In this document: in pieces, positions 32,944 to 42,991 of the stretch
Layout: the number at the start of each line of letters is the position of its first letter
Numbering within the stretch: the stretch's first letter is position 1
NCBI GenBank assembly: GCA_001599975.1
Contig: BCIO01000002.1
Location: 3,483,883 to 3,547,882 of the forward strand
Source: Cystobasidiopsis lactophilus
Taxonomy: Eukaryota; Basidiomycota; Agaricostilbomycetes; Agaricostilbales; Chionosphaeraceae
Direction: 5' to 3'
Length of the DNA stretch: 64,000 nucleotides
Position numbers and translations under genes: made by a program
Notes under the pieces: model-generated
Databases searched by the model: none
Told to the model about the DNA's origin: nothing
Seen by the model: only the letters and a program-made list of their open reading frames with translations

Positions 32944-35234
32944 ATGTCGACACAGATTCCCCTTGAACAGTTCGGCGAACGCCTCGGACATTTGACGGGT
33001 GTGTCGAGCCTCCCTCGCCCTCGAAAGCTGCGCTCATGCTTTCGCTGCCTGATAGAGCTCTCGTCGGATGCCTTGGGAGCTTCCATCGTCTCCAGCTCGG
33101 ATGAATTCTTCGCACCTGCTTCTGACTTGCTCAAAGTCAAGGTGGGCACTCTGCGGTCTTGGTCTGGTCTTCGAAACTCAAACGAAAGTCGCAGCCGGCC
33201 GCCAGCATGAAAGGTCAATTTGGACCCAAGGGTGCCCTGTTCGACGGTTCGTCTTATTCTTTTCTTTATTGAAATGAGATTGAATCTGAACTTGAGAGTC
33301 AGGTTGGGAGACTCGGCGACACAACCCGACCTTTGACTGGACCATCATCAAGCTGGGGGCAATCGGATCGCTCGAAGGCTTCGACATTGATACGGCCAAC
33401 TTCAACGGCAACGAAGGCCCAGCTGCCTCTGTGCATGGTCTCTATGCTACATCCAAGGTGCCAACGGAAAACGACGCCGAGGTAAGATGCTTGCTCACAC
33501 TCCATGGCGCGAAGGCTCATCTTTATTCGCGCTGAAGTGGGAAGAGATCGTTCCGTGAGTTCTAGTTCTGTCCCGAAAAGCAATTTTATATCAGTCTGAG
33601 GTATCACTGTGCCATCAGCAAGAGTCCCTTGGGCCCGTCGTCAAGGCACCTGTTCACCCTCTCTCAGCCCACCAAGCCGTTTACTCACCTCAAGCTGTCC
33701 ATGTACCCCGACGGAGGCATTGCTCGCTTCAGGGCTTATGGCAAGGTTCTCCCCGCTCCACCTGCACTCGGTCGGGAGAGTGACCCATTGGATCTGGCGC
33801 ACGTCCTTACTGGCGGCCGAGTGGTGAAGATCAGCGACCAGCACTTTGGCGTTGGTGCCAACTTGCTCTTGCCTGGAAGAGGTCTAGACATGGGTGACGG
33901 TTGGGAGACCAAGCGAAGCCGCGGACAAGGGCACAATGACTGGGTTATCATCAAGCTGTGAGTGCCCTGCTTCCCTCACCTAGTCTAAGTCTTACGTAGA
34001 TACAGTGGCACTCCTGGTTTCATCGAATGGACCGAAATCGACACAATTCACTTTGGTGAGTCTGAACCCTCTGAGGATAAGGACAGCTTCTGAAGACGAT
34101 CCTGCCCTAGTCGGCAACTTTCCCGAAAGCTGCGAGTTGTTCGGCGCCCTCACTGACGAGGTGAGATTCAATTATGTGGCTTCCCACACAAGGCAACTGA
34201 GAACAATGCAGGAACTGCCTTCCGAGTCGACGACTTGGACGCCCATCTTGCCGCGCACGAAATTGGGCCCGCACAAGCAGCATTACTTTCAGTTGCTCCC
34301 TACCCAAGGACCTCTTTCGCATGTGAAGCTGGTCATTCACCCAGGTGCGTCATTCCTTCTCGCCCTGATGGCAACCTCTGAGCCAGCGCACAGATGGTGG
34401 CATCAAACGCATTCGCTTGATCGGCCGACGAGCAGGGGCCTCTCGCTCAGGCTCTATTCCCAACCCAGACCCCTCGACCAAGGCCCTTCCGGATATGCCT
34501 GCCGGCGAGCAACTATCGCCCACCTCGCCCTTGCTCACCCAGGCTTCCGCCATCCCGTCGCTGCCTGCGCTGCCACTTACCTCGTCTGGGTTCGCGCAAT
34601 ATGGCCATGTGATCGAGTCCTTTGCCAGATCGAGCCCGCCTTCTGCTCTGGAAGATGACGAGCGCTCCATCATCGCTGGCACCCGGGGCGGCATCAAGAT
34701 CAAGTCGGTCAACTTTGGCACCGCTCGCAAGTACAACCACTTGGCGCCTGTGACGTGGGTCCAGCCAGAAGGATCGGCAGTAGTTCCCAGCGTGAACCAG
34801 TGCATCTTCCGCTGCGATCGACAACTCGCGCCCGCTCAGCCAAACAGCTGGCCTATCGAGGCCCTCGAACGCCACCAATTCACAACTCAGTCTTTCACCC
34901 CAATGGGAGGGTGCCAGCCCGGCCGGTACCTGGTGATTGTGGCTCTGCCGGACAAAGGCGAGTGTGCGCTTGTGTGTGTTTTTTGCGCGCGCTAATATGG
35001 AGATGCACAGTCACTGGCAAGCCTGACGTCGAATCTATCCGCGCATTCGTTGCCACCGACGCCCAAGGCATCTCCTACCACCCCAACATCTGGCACCACC
35101 CCCTCATCGCTCTCAATGAGGGTCAATCCGACAAAATGGAATTCCTTTGCGTCGTTCACGAGACTGACGACCCTGTGATCGACTGCGAACTCCTCGAATT
35201 CGATATCGCCTTAGCCTCTGCTGTCATCTTCTAG
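32944..35234 (+). CDS. Allantoicase fused to ureidoglycolate lyase
   Basis: Two successive steps of purine breakdown on one chain. The first part is a complete allantoicase with its two repeats: ELSSDALGASIVSSSDEFFA then [40 protein letters not shown]; then LTGGRVVKISDQHFGVGANL, GDGWETKRSRGQGHNDWVII and a second C-terminal lobe ending VIHPDGGIKRIRLIGRR. It converts allantoate to urea and ureidoglycolate. A Pro/Ser linker of about 55 residues leads to a ureidoglycolate lyase domain: GFAQYGHVIESFA, IKIKSVNFGTARKYNHLAPV, SVNQCIFRCDRQLA, and the histidine motif YHPNIWHHPLIAL, which releases urea and glyoxylate. The domain junction lies within one uninterrupted exon (about 34392-34962). Five or more introns split the allantoicase half and one splits the lyase (about 34963-35009). 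Stop TAG is at 35232-35234. Confidence 0.9.
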
Positions 35235-35772
35235 ACTGTTGCTGGGTCTATCGGATCTTCAGGCGGCGCGTTCAAGAGATCTAGGATCGCTTTCGAATGA
35301 AGGCCTGGCGCCACGTTGACCGAGCTTTGCCCGGATGCTGCGCCTGAAGATCAAAGCGGTTCTCAATATTGTGCACAGCTCGATGCTCACCTCGTGTAAT
35401 TAGAATGGTTGGCTCTTGAACGTCGGGCGACCGGCGAGCCTTGAATTCAATGGTCGGGTGCTGATACATGAGCGGCGGCAGCTCCTTTTGGCTGAATGAA
35501 ACAGGCTCTTAGATGAAGCCAATGCAAGGAAGGGAAGGAAAGAGAACGCACACAAAGTGCCTGAGGCCAACATGCGACCCAGCCTTTGGCGAGAAATCGA
35601 CCTCAATACCACGAATCCCCTCCGGCAGCTTCGAACCCGCCCTCAATTGCTCGATACTCTTCGCTAGTTTATCTTTGCGCTGGGCAGCGCTCAGCCGCCG
35701 CTTGAGTGGGACGACTGCTTTCGGTTTTCGAGTCGCTGCTTTCGAAGCTAGGAGGGCGAGGGTTGGGCGCAT
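35231..35772 (-). CDS. Mitochondrial ribosomal protein with L51/S25/CI-B8 domain (MRP49/mL61-like)
   Basis: The start is MRPTLALLASKAATRKPKAV, basic and Ser/Ala-rich as for mitochondrial import. The thioredoxin-like L51/S25/CI-B8 domain follows: LPEGIRGIEVDFSPKAGSHV then GLRHFVQKELPPLMYQHPTI and EFKARRSPDVQEPTILITRG. The GxRHFxxxxLPPLxYxxP pattern matches fungal Mrp49/mL61 and related subunits. Two introns are inferred: about 35494-35560 (donor GTGCGT after HFV) and 35344-35390 (47 bp). After splicing the protein ends SKAILDLLNAPPEDPIDPAT then V. Its stop TAG (35231-35233) overlaps the stop of the rightward allantoicase gene through the palindrome CTAG. Without the last intron the frame would end at 35281 with a basic tail. 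Confidence 0.78.
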
Positions 35773-35968
35773 CGTGTTTCCAAGGCTTTGTTGGGTGCCT
35801 CGAGTGATCAATTTTTCGCTTCGATGGGCTTGCAGAACTGAAAACCGACACTTGCTCGCTGTTGCTCTCCAGACCTCGAAAATTCGAGGCTCTTCATGGC
35901 ACCGCCAACACTGTTGCTGCTGGTCCAGCTGGGCAGCTGCTTGATTCCATCTAGGATTGGGATGAGAG

Positions 35969-36603
35969 ATGTCTCGAGGAATTGGGAATGGGTTGCAGCT
36001 CCACGGCATCAAGAGGTCGCATGAGGCGGAGACTTCGAGTTCGCCAGAGGACTCGCCCGCCTTCACCACTAAAAAGCGCAAGATCAAGGCCGAACCAGAT
36101 GTGCAAAAGCATCTGGCCCGGCTGTCCCTCAGCCACCTGGACCCGTTGCTGCTGCCGCCAACGACAGAAGTGGAAATGGAGCCAGTTGCCGCTCGGCCGA
36201 CAGATCCCAATGTCATCTATGTCGACTCCCTCGACAGCGACCCTGAGGACGAACCAAGTCGCGAAGAGACCATCGCTCTGGCCTTTCCCGACAGCCTGTC
36301 GGAAAAGCTAAGGCAGCTGCAGGAGGACCGATTGGGAGGGGACGAGAAGCTGCTGCCGAGCAAGCCGCCTGAGATGAGCTTGATCCTTTACCAAGTAGGT
36401 CTATTGTTTTCCAAGACTTCCCATGAGCATGCGCTGACCGTTTATCAGCCTCCCGTTCGACAATCCTTTCTGGCGTGCGACTTTAAGAAGGTCTCTCCTC
36501 CGGCTCCACCGAATCGTGGCAATTTTGCCCCACCGTCGACTCCGGAATCCGAGGCACTACCACTTGAAGACGACATTGCAGCCATGGATCTCGACCCGTA
36601 ACA
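35969..36603 (+). CDS. Conserved-looking nuclear protein, function unknown
   Basis: About 190-210 residues. The N-terminus has a basic cluster after an acidic Ser stretch (AFTTKKRKIKAEPDVQKHL), probably a nuclear localisation signal. Other features are acidic runs (DSLDSDPEDEPSREETIALA), EMSLILYQPPVRQSFLACDF then KKV, which looks like a short linear motif block, and an acidic C-terminus. An intron at about 36395-36449 (GTAGGT...ATCAG) is probable; it is in frame, so both forms would be translated. The gene starts 197 bp from the mitoribosomal gene, in the opposite direction. No family was recognised. Confidence 0.5.
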
Positions 36604-36926
36604 ATGAATCTCAACTTTCATCGGCCTACGCTTCCACCCTTGTACAATTTTTGGTCTGTTCAGCACGCCTTGGCATCTTAGTACCTTTCACACCTGAAGA
36701 GCAAGCAGTAAGTGTGCCTTTATGATCATCCTTACTCCGGCCTTGCTGAATTCCACGGTTGTAGCTTTGTTTCACAACGGCCTCCTTCCTACCAAACGCA
36801 AAGCAGCCCACCATTCTTGGCATTGGAGGATTCGAAAAACACTCTCAAGTGAAAGGTGGTGGTTTGATTTTGTCGAGAGGGCCATCGTCCGATGTGTACG
36901 GGTTAGCTTTGGACGTCGATGTAAAA
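36604..36926. other. Intergenic spacer
   Basis: Between two rightward genes. It carries open frames continuous with the next gene, but no domain before the ATG at 36927. Probably the promoter of the following gene. Confidence 0.4.
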
Positions 36927-37976
36927 ATGTCAGCTCTGCCGAAGGACTTGCTCTCCCTTCTTCAGATCTCCAGCACGGTCTCTCAAGAAGCTATTGAGCA
37001 TCGCTTTAGCGAGATCTGCCGCCTTCTGCTCTCTCCCAGGACTCGCTTGGTGTTGCGCATTGGCCCTGCTGTCGTTCGCTACCGTCTCCTTGAGGTGGAG
37101 GCGTACTTGTCGTCCTCTACATCGCATTTGGACCCATATGCACATGGAACTCAGCTTGTGCCTGGCCATTGGTCGTTCCATCGCGCCGGCAAAGGTCTCT
37201 CCGCCAACACACCGAGCGGAGGCTATCGAGGGCGAGTGACATGCATGCCGAGCAGTGTATGCCCTCGTCTAACATTCTTCACTTCGTTCAGAGGCACGCG
37301 CAAAGGGCTGGATCTGGCGATTGGGGACGGCGAAGGGGTGCGAGGAGGCATTCTTATCCGCACTCTCCGCTCAGTGGAGACTGGCTCCGTCATTTCTGGC
37401 CCGTCCAAGATTGTCGACGAGATCTTGCGGCTACATAAAGCAGGCAACATTCACAGCATGGTGTCAAGCCAGTGGCAAAGTCAGACCTCGGCCTTGGAGC
37501 CGCCGCCTCCAAGCCAGACCAACAGTATGAAGTTGGAGGTCCTCGATGACACTGGCACCCTCGCAGAGATCGTTTATACGTCACCTAGAATTGGGTTGGA
37601 CCTGGGCAGCATGAAGGACGGCAAAGGCCTTGGGGCCGCTCATCCCCGTGTGACCTTCCTCGCTCGACCGTATCGCTTCTTTATCGAGTCCAACCTTCTC
37701 AAGAGCAACGGACGAATACACACCTTTGTTGGAGTCCTGGGGAGCCAGTCTGGAGCCGACAGCGTAGGCCAAGTGGCGAAGACGATGGAGCTCGCCACCA
37801 CTAGCGCCAAGGCGTATCTTCTGGCGTACAACCACGGCAAAGAGACAGACCTCAAGATGTGGATTGGGCGCAAAGTAGTGGGCAATGGGACAGACAACTT
37901 GAAGCTACTGGGTTGTGTTGATAACCTTTGCAGGCACAGTAAGGGCGACGCTGCTCCAGCCGAGAAGACAAATTAA
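36927..37976 (+). CDS. Conserved protein, possibly related to 3-methyladenine DNA glycosylases
   Basis: Starts MSALPKDLLSLLQISSTVSQ. The block VVRYRLLEVEAYLSSSTSHL then DPYAHGTQLVPGHWSFHRAG recalls the RIVEVEAY-type strand and following loop of alkyladenine glycosylase (MPG) folds. YRGGTRKGLDLAIGDGEGVR then GGILIRTLRSVE and PRIGLDLGSMKDGK, FLARPYRFFIESNLLKSNGR continue the domain. Similar proteins are found in many fungi without a known role. One intron is inferred at 37232-37291 with a GC donor (GCGAGT) and a GTTCAG acceptor; it is the only joint that rebuilds YRGGTRKG. The stop is TAA at 37974-37976. The glycosylase link is a weak inference. Confidence 0.55.
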   Translation: MSALPKDLLSLLQISSTVSQEAIEHRFSEICRLLLSPRTRLVLRIGPAVVRYRLLEVEAYLSSSTSHLDPYAHGTQLVPGHWSFHRAGKGLSANTPSGGYRGRVTCMPSSVCPRLTFFTSFRGTRKGLDLAIGDGEGVRGGILIRTLRSVETGSVISGPSKIVDEILRLHKAGNIHSMVSSQWQSQTSALEPPPPSQTNSMKLEVLDDTGTLAEIVYTSPRIGLDLGSMKDGKGLGAAHPRVTFLARPYRFFIESNLLKSNGRIHTFVGVLGSQSGADSVGQVAKTMELATTSAKAYLLAYNHGKETDLKMWIGRKVVGNGTDNLKLLGCVDNLCRHSKGDAAPAEKTN

Positions 37977-38165
37977 TCGCTATGGGAGGATGGACAAAGG
38001 TCATTTCAAAACAATCCTTTTTGCTTCGACTTTTGAGTACAAGGACAAGACATGGGTGAATGGGGCAAATAAAAAGCAAGAAAAACAGTGTACACCGCTC
38101 TCTTGATGATATATGGCACACGAGAGCGGCCAAATGACTGAAAAACGAAAAGACGAGACAGAAAG

Positions 38166-41100
38166 TTACAGGACTTTGTGTTTGAGCGACTCGAGGCCAC
38201 GCGCAAAGCGACCTTGCTTCCGATGGTGGTCTGACACTCCTAGGCCTTCGATGCCAAAAAGAGGTTCGGGAGGGATGCCGCGTGAGACGGTAGGCGTCAG
38301 AAGGACCGGCGGCTCTTCCATAAAAGTGGGCGAAGAGCGCGTATACCGGTGAGTTCGAGCTGTGGTGGTCGTGCGGACCGAGACAGGCCGGCCAGACTTG
38401 AGTAGATCGAACTGGCTGGAGTTAGGAGAGGATGAGTTGGTGGAAGATGCTGAGCCGCGGACGGGATCGTCGATGCTCGAGCTCGGCGACATCCGGCCCG
38501 AGCTCGTGCTGGCCGGCGGAGCCAGGTGATTAGACTCCAAAATCTTGTACTGCAGCGAAGACACAGCCGGCTTGTGGGTCGAGGCTATGGCGGCAGCCTT
38601 TTGGTCATAAAGCGCATTCGCAGCTTCGGTCGGCGTTGAGCTCAAAGCTGGGCCGGACGAGATTCAGTTCTTGTATCCCACGAAGCACGCGAGACCGACT
38701 CACAAATTGGTTCTTGCCTTAGTGTAGGATGAGGCTGCCGCCGGACATCCAGCACACCTTGCTGAAAGGTGGCCGGCGAATAGTTGCGTGTGGCCATGCC
38801 TTTTGAGCTGTTGTTGCTGCTGCTCCCTGGCGACCTGGACGCCCTTCCTTCGGACAAATCAATCGGTGTCCGCTGTCCAGAACGGTCCAGCCGCTCGAAC
38901 GTGTACCGCGGCACCGCTCCCCTGTTCCGTCGCTGGTTGGCCCGGTTGACCTCCCTCTCCAGATTCAAGGTGTCGCTGTAGGCCGCCAACTGCTCTGAAA
39001 GGGACAGCTTGGACACAGCGTTGTCCGAGGCGAAGGCCAGCAACTTTTCTTCGGCGTCCTTAACCAGCGAGTGCGCAAGCGAGGGCGTGATGAGCTCGCC
39101 ACTGTTGGAAAACTTGCGTGGCGAAGCCGGCGGATCCCTGTAAGAGCCCGCAGTGGAGTGAATGACGCTGGTGGCAGGGGTAGAGCCGGCCGAAAAGCCA
39201 TGATGATAGCCCGAAGGTGAGCCGCTTGATGAGGGCGAGAGAGAAGCTTGATAGTCGCTGCCAGTGTCTTGTTTTGGCAGGCCAATGGTGCTTAGGACCA
39301 AGTGGCGAAGATCAGGCTCGGTCGAAGTAGAAGCGCTGCGCCTGGCTCGGGTGGTCGTGGACGCCCCAATGTCGGCGTGCCCCGACTCGGAACCGGACCC
39401 AGACCCCAAAGGCGACCGATCAAGGAAGCTGTAAGGCGACAGACCAGAGCGCCGAGAGGTGTTAGATCGCTCCGAGCCGGTACTGTCTGCCCGGAGCCTC
39501 GAGACGGACTGTGGCGGAGAGCGAATGTTGTTCATCTCCACAAACTGATCTTTAGCTTCGTCTGGATGGTGCTGGTCAAATAGCGCCACTTCATCTGATG
39601 GTACCGCGGAGCTGTCGGTCGATAATGTTGGCGAGTGGATTTGGGAATCTGGCGCAGGGCTGTCAAGCATGATGGGCGACGCCACCGAGGTCGGCCTTGA
39701 AGCAGAGTCCTCCCGCTCTTCCGAAGCCGAGCCAGCCGAGGCTGCTAAAACGGCTTCAGCAGAGGACAGGATGGAAGACTTGCGAGGGCGATAGTTGGCG
39801 CCGGCGGAGTGCGGTGTTTTTGGCTGGTCGCCTGCCGGAGTGACAAGCGTCGTCGGCAGCGCTCCGAACGAGGTTTGGGTAGGCGGCGCCGTCGCTGGCT
39901 GCTGCTTGTGGATAGCAAACAGGTACTCGTCCTCCTCTCTAGGCGAAGTGGTGCCATCGTGACTCGCGTAGCGTCGTTTCCCTCCTGCGTCGTCGTCCTC
40001 CGAGCTCGGTAACGGCGCGGGCGACATAGTTAGAGCTGAGGCCGAGACTGGAGTATTGAGAGAGGACGAGGAGCTCTGTCGCTTTCGGCCAAAGACAGCA
40101 GCGATGGCGGATCGGGTGCTGGAGGTGGATGCCCGCCTCGACATGGACGTCGGCCCAAAGAAGGCATCCTGGGTGGACTCGGACAAATTTAGAGGTGGTG
40201 GTCTGGCCTGGCCGTTGGGTGTGGTAGAGGCCGAAGTATTAGGAGTGATGCCCAGCGCGGCTTTGATGGAAGCGCCTGGGTGGGCGGCTTTCTCCAAGAC
40301 CGAAGGCAAGCTGGGCCGACGAACGTCAAAAGAGGAGGCGAGAGAGACGGTGCTGGAGTTTGGTTGGTGAGTTAGCGCGGAAAAGGTCAAGGCCTCGGCA
40401 GGCTTGGGTGAGGTGGCGCCACCGGCCGAAGACTGCTTTTTGCTCATGGAGCGCAGACTGCTGCTGCTGCCCTTTTTCTTAAGGTGGGTCGACTCGGAGA
40501 GGTGATGCTTTAGGCTGCTGAGCGACGGCGAGGTGGCCACCAAGCCGGGTGGCGGCAGGCGAGGGGTGCTGGAGCTGCCTCCCACTTGCTGGTCGACCGG
40601 CCATGCGCTGGCTGCCACGTTCCGATCCCACGACCTGAGCAACCGTGCCACATCACCGTGCCCATGCTCGACCGCAATCGCTTCGGGCGTGAGGCCTCGC
40701 TTCTCCGTCAAGTCCGGGCGGGCGCCACAAGAGAGCAGGAGCTCGACGATTCCCAAATGCCCGTTCGCTGCTGCGAAGTGCAGCGGCGTGGAGCCAGAGG
40801 TGCCGACGCTGACAGCTGCGCGCTTGTCGGTGCTGTACCGTCGAGGCAGCCTGCAGCGGTGAAACGCCACGCATTGTAATGAGGCAATGTCCGGCACAGA
40901 GAAGGCGGGAACAGGCTAGCGCACCTGGGGGCGTTCACATCGGCGCCATTCTCGATGAGCATGCGGACGATGGCTTCGTTGCCATTGGAACAGGCGGCGT
41001 GAATGGGCAGGACGCCATGGAGCGAGCTGTTCTGCGGCTGGCCGTGGATGAGGGCGTACTTGACCAAGCCTGTTCTCCCGCATCAAGCCTGGCTCTATAG

Positions 41101-41237
41101 CCTCCGAGCAGCAAGCAGCACTGACCAACATTGCCCGAGGCGGCGGCCGAGTGCAGGGACAGCTGCGGGTGCTGGCCACTGTCGACAATGTTAAAGGCTT
41201 GTTCAAGCCGCTTTTGCGAGTGCCGCCCAGACGGCAT
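38166..41237 (-). CDS. Ankyrin-repeat protein with long Ser-rich tail
   Basis: Begins MPSGRHSQKRLEQAFNIVDS. Three or four ankyrin repeats follow over several short exons: LSLHSAAASGNVG, LVKYALIHGQPQNSSLHGVL then PIHAACSNGNEAIVRMLIEN and GADVNAPR, and GTSGSTPLHFAAANGHLGIV then ELLLSCGARPDL, EKRGLTPEAIAVEHGHGDVA. After the repeats about 650 residues are disordered, Ser/Thr/Pro-rich and phosphorylation-prone, with a coiled stretch (LNLEREVNRANQRRNRGAVP). The last exon ends LESLKHKVL. The arrangement is that of a widespread basidiomycete ankyrin protein of unknown role. TORC2 subunit Avo2 is also an ankyrin protein, but no specific match was seen. A last intron lies at about 38650-38702. Confidence 0.75.
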
Positions 41238-41614
41238 TGCGAGTTGTCAGGCTTCTTGGATTGTTATAGGCGCTCCATACAGGTGCTTAAACGGATGGTC
41301 GCAAGTGCTGAAGGGCACACAGAGAAGACGTCCAGCGGCTGTGTGGTGTTCAGATGTCGTCCAGGCGAATTAAGCCGTAAGGCCGAATCGATGACCTCTC
41401 CGCTTTACGCAACAGCGAGCGTCCACTCAGAACTCAAGAAGCAAGAGGCTAGCAACGTAGAGATCTAATATTGGCCGCTGGAGCAAGACTTTGCGGTGGA
41501 TCATGCGATCCGCCCTTGTCCGCGCATAGGCCGAGGTCATCGACGAAGCGCGCCACGAGATCCTAGACACTCTAACCCGATGTGGCTTCTAGCTCCAGCG
41601 CTTGCACCTCTGAA
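41238..41614. other. Intergenic spacer
   Basis: This 377-bp stretch is the promoter of the ankyrin gene and the 3' side of the ChaC gene, both leftward. Short frames on the + strand have no recognisable domain. Nothing else is seen. Confidence 0.45.
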
Positions 41615-42701
41615 TCAATGGCAATCAGCTTCCAACCGCAGCAAACCAAAAGGCAGCAACGAACTGGCGTTTAATGAACTCAGGTAGCCGTCTTTGGCGG
41701 AGGGCGAGAGGACATCCACAGCGACGGCCAGCTCAGCTGTTGCAACCTCTCTATTAGCACCTACAGGAAGGCCAAGGACTTGAACATACACAGATACTCT
41801 GAGTTCTTGCCACTGGGACCTTCCGATGTGAAAATGTGACGGGCCAAGTCGTCGATCCCTTGCCACCCGATGAAAGAGGGGTTGGTGACGTGCCCGACGT
41901 AGACCATAGCCTGTGTATATCTTTCGCTGAGGGGAGGGCAAGAGGTCTGAAGAGCAGGAGGGCTTACATCCTTCTGCAGCAGCTTCTCCTCACCGGTCGC
42001 CTCATCTATCTGGTACACATCTACCGACTCTAAGCTGTAGCCATCCTTCTCTCTACTGAGAGATCGCCATCTGCCGCTTAGCATAGACAGGCTCTAAGCA
42101 TTGTAGGAACACTCACAAGTCCATATATTCCCGAACAAATCTGGAGATCAAAATGGCAGGTGAGCGAGATAGCGGACCGCCTCATCTAGCACCTTACTGT
42201 GTATACTCTGTGTCGATTTCGTACACGCAACCCCACACCAAGTGGGCCGACTCGAACGGGTCATTCTGCAAAGAGGCTCACCGAATTGGGCCTTTTCTGT
42301 CAAGCAAATGATCTTACAGGCGCCAAAGCTAGCCATTCTGAGGATGGAATCAAAGTCACGACTCGACCCGGCGCTTCCGGAGTGCCTCGGTGGTCGGAGC
42401 TGGATTCTGCTCGGGGAGGACTTGCGCAATTAAGGAAAGCTGGCTTCAAGAACACAGGCAGAGCCTACGAGCAAACTGTCGCCCGCATTGTGTATGAGCT
42501 ATAGGGTAGCACAAAGGCGGAAGAAAGCACGAACACGTCTGGTGAAGCCTTTAATGAAGCCAGGTCGGCCTTTGAGAAGGACTTGCTTTCAGCTCGGGCG
42601 CTGTCAAAAGGCCAGACACAGAACGCACGCGCAACAGCATGGGGTGGAGGTTTCCAAATCAATGATCCGTAGCCAAAATAGAAGTCTGGAGGGCCGGTCA
42701 T
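41615..42701 (-). CDS. ChaC-type glutathione-specific gamma-glutamylcyclotransferase
   Basis: The start MTGPPDFYFGYGSLIWKPPP contains the YGSLIW loop that binds the gamma-glutamyl moiety. Further exons give PGFIKGFTRRV, SSDHRGTPEAPGRVVTLIPS, DPFESAHLVWGVAYEIDTEY, a segment with GYSLESVDVYQIDEATGEE that contains the region of the catalytic Glu, and YVGHVTNPSFIGWQGIDDLA then RHIFTSEGPSGKNSEYL. The enzyme splits glutathione into 5-oxoproline and Cys-Gly in the cytosol. Five or so introns occur; the last (about 41752-41792, 41 bp) has GCTAAT as branch site. The C-terminal end after SAKDGYLSSL is uncertain. The first ATG follows a frame open upstream without ATG. Confidence 0.82.
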
Positions 42702-42991
42702 GGCATCGTGTTGGGCAAAGCGCTGAATGGATGGGCTCAAAGTCGCGGACGAGTTGGGTCGAGATACAGCACGTCTCAGGTATCAAGAACGAAGCACTAG
42801 AATCACTGTCGAGAGCAAGAAGCAAGGGAGCAAGAAGTTGGTTGGTGAGGCAAAACCGTGGCCGAGGAGGCACGCCTCGGAAGGTGCTTCTCTTCCGAGG
42901 CGGCAGCGAGGGGTAACGTCAACGTTGCGGGCAGGATTATCAATGCACTTTTGCAAGATTGTTCTACAAGGCCCTTTTGGGGTGGGAGCGT

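Noticed and set aside
38166-41237. Ankyrin protein as TORC2 subunit Avo2
   Set aside because: Ankyrin repeats alone are too general; no Avo2-specific block was seen, and the nearby HbrB gene is not enough.
42783-42991. Extension of RPB1 beyond KLASPR to a stop near 42783
   Set aside because: The extra residues do not resemble CTD ends, and a good intron (GTGCGT...CACAG) gives a short SWKSPYQR tail. Kept only as an alternative.
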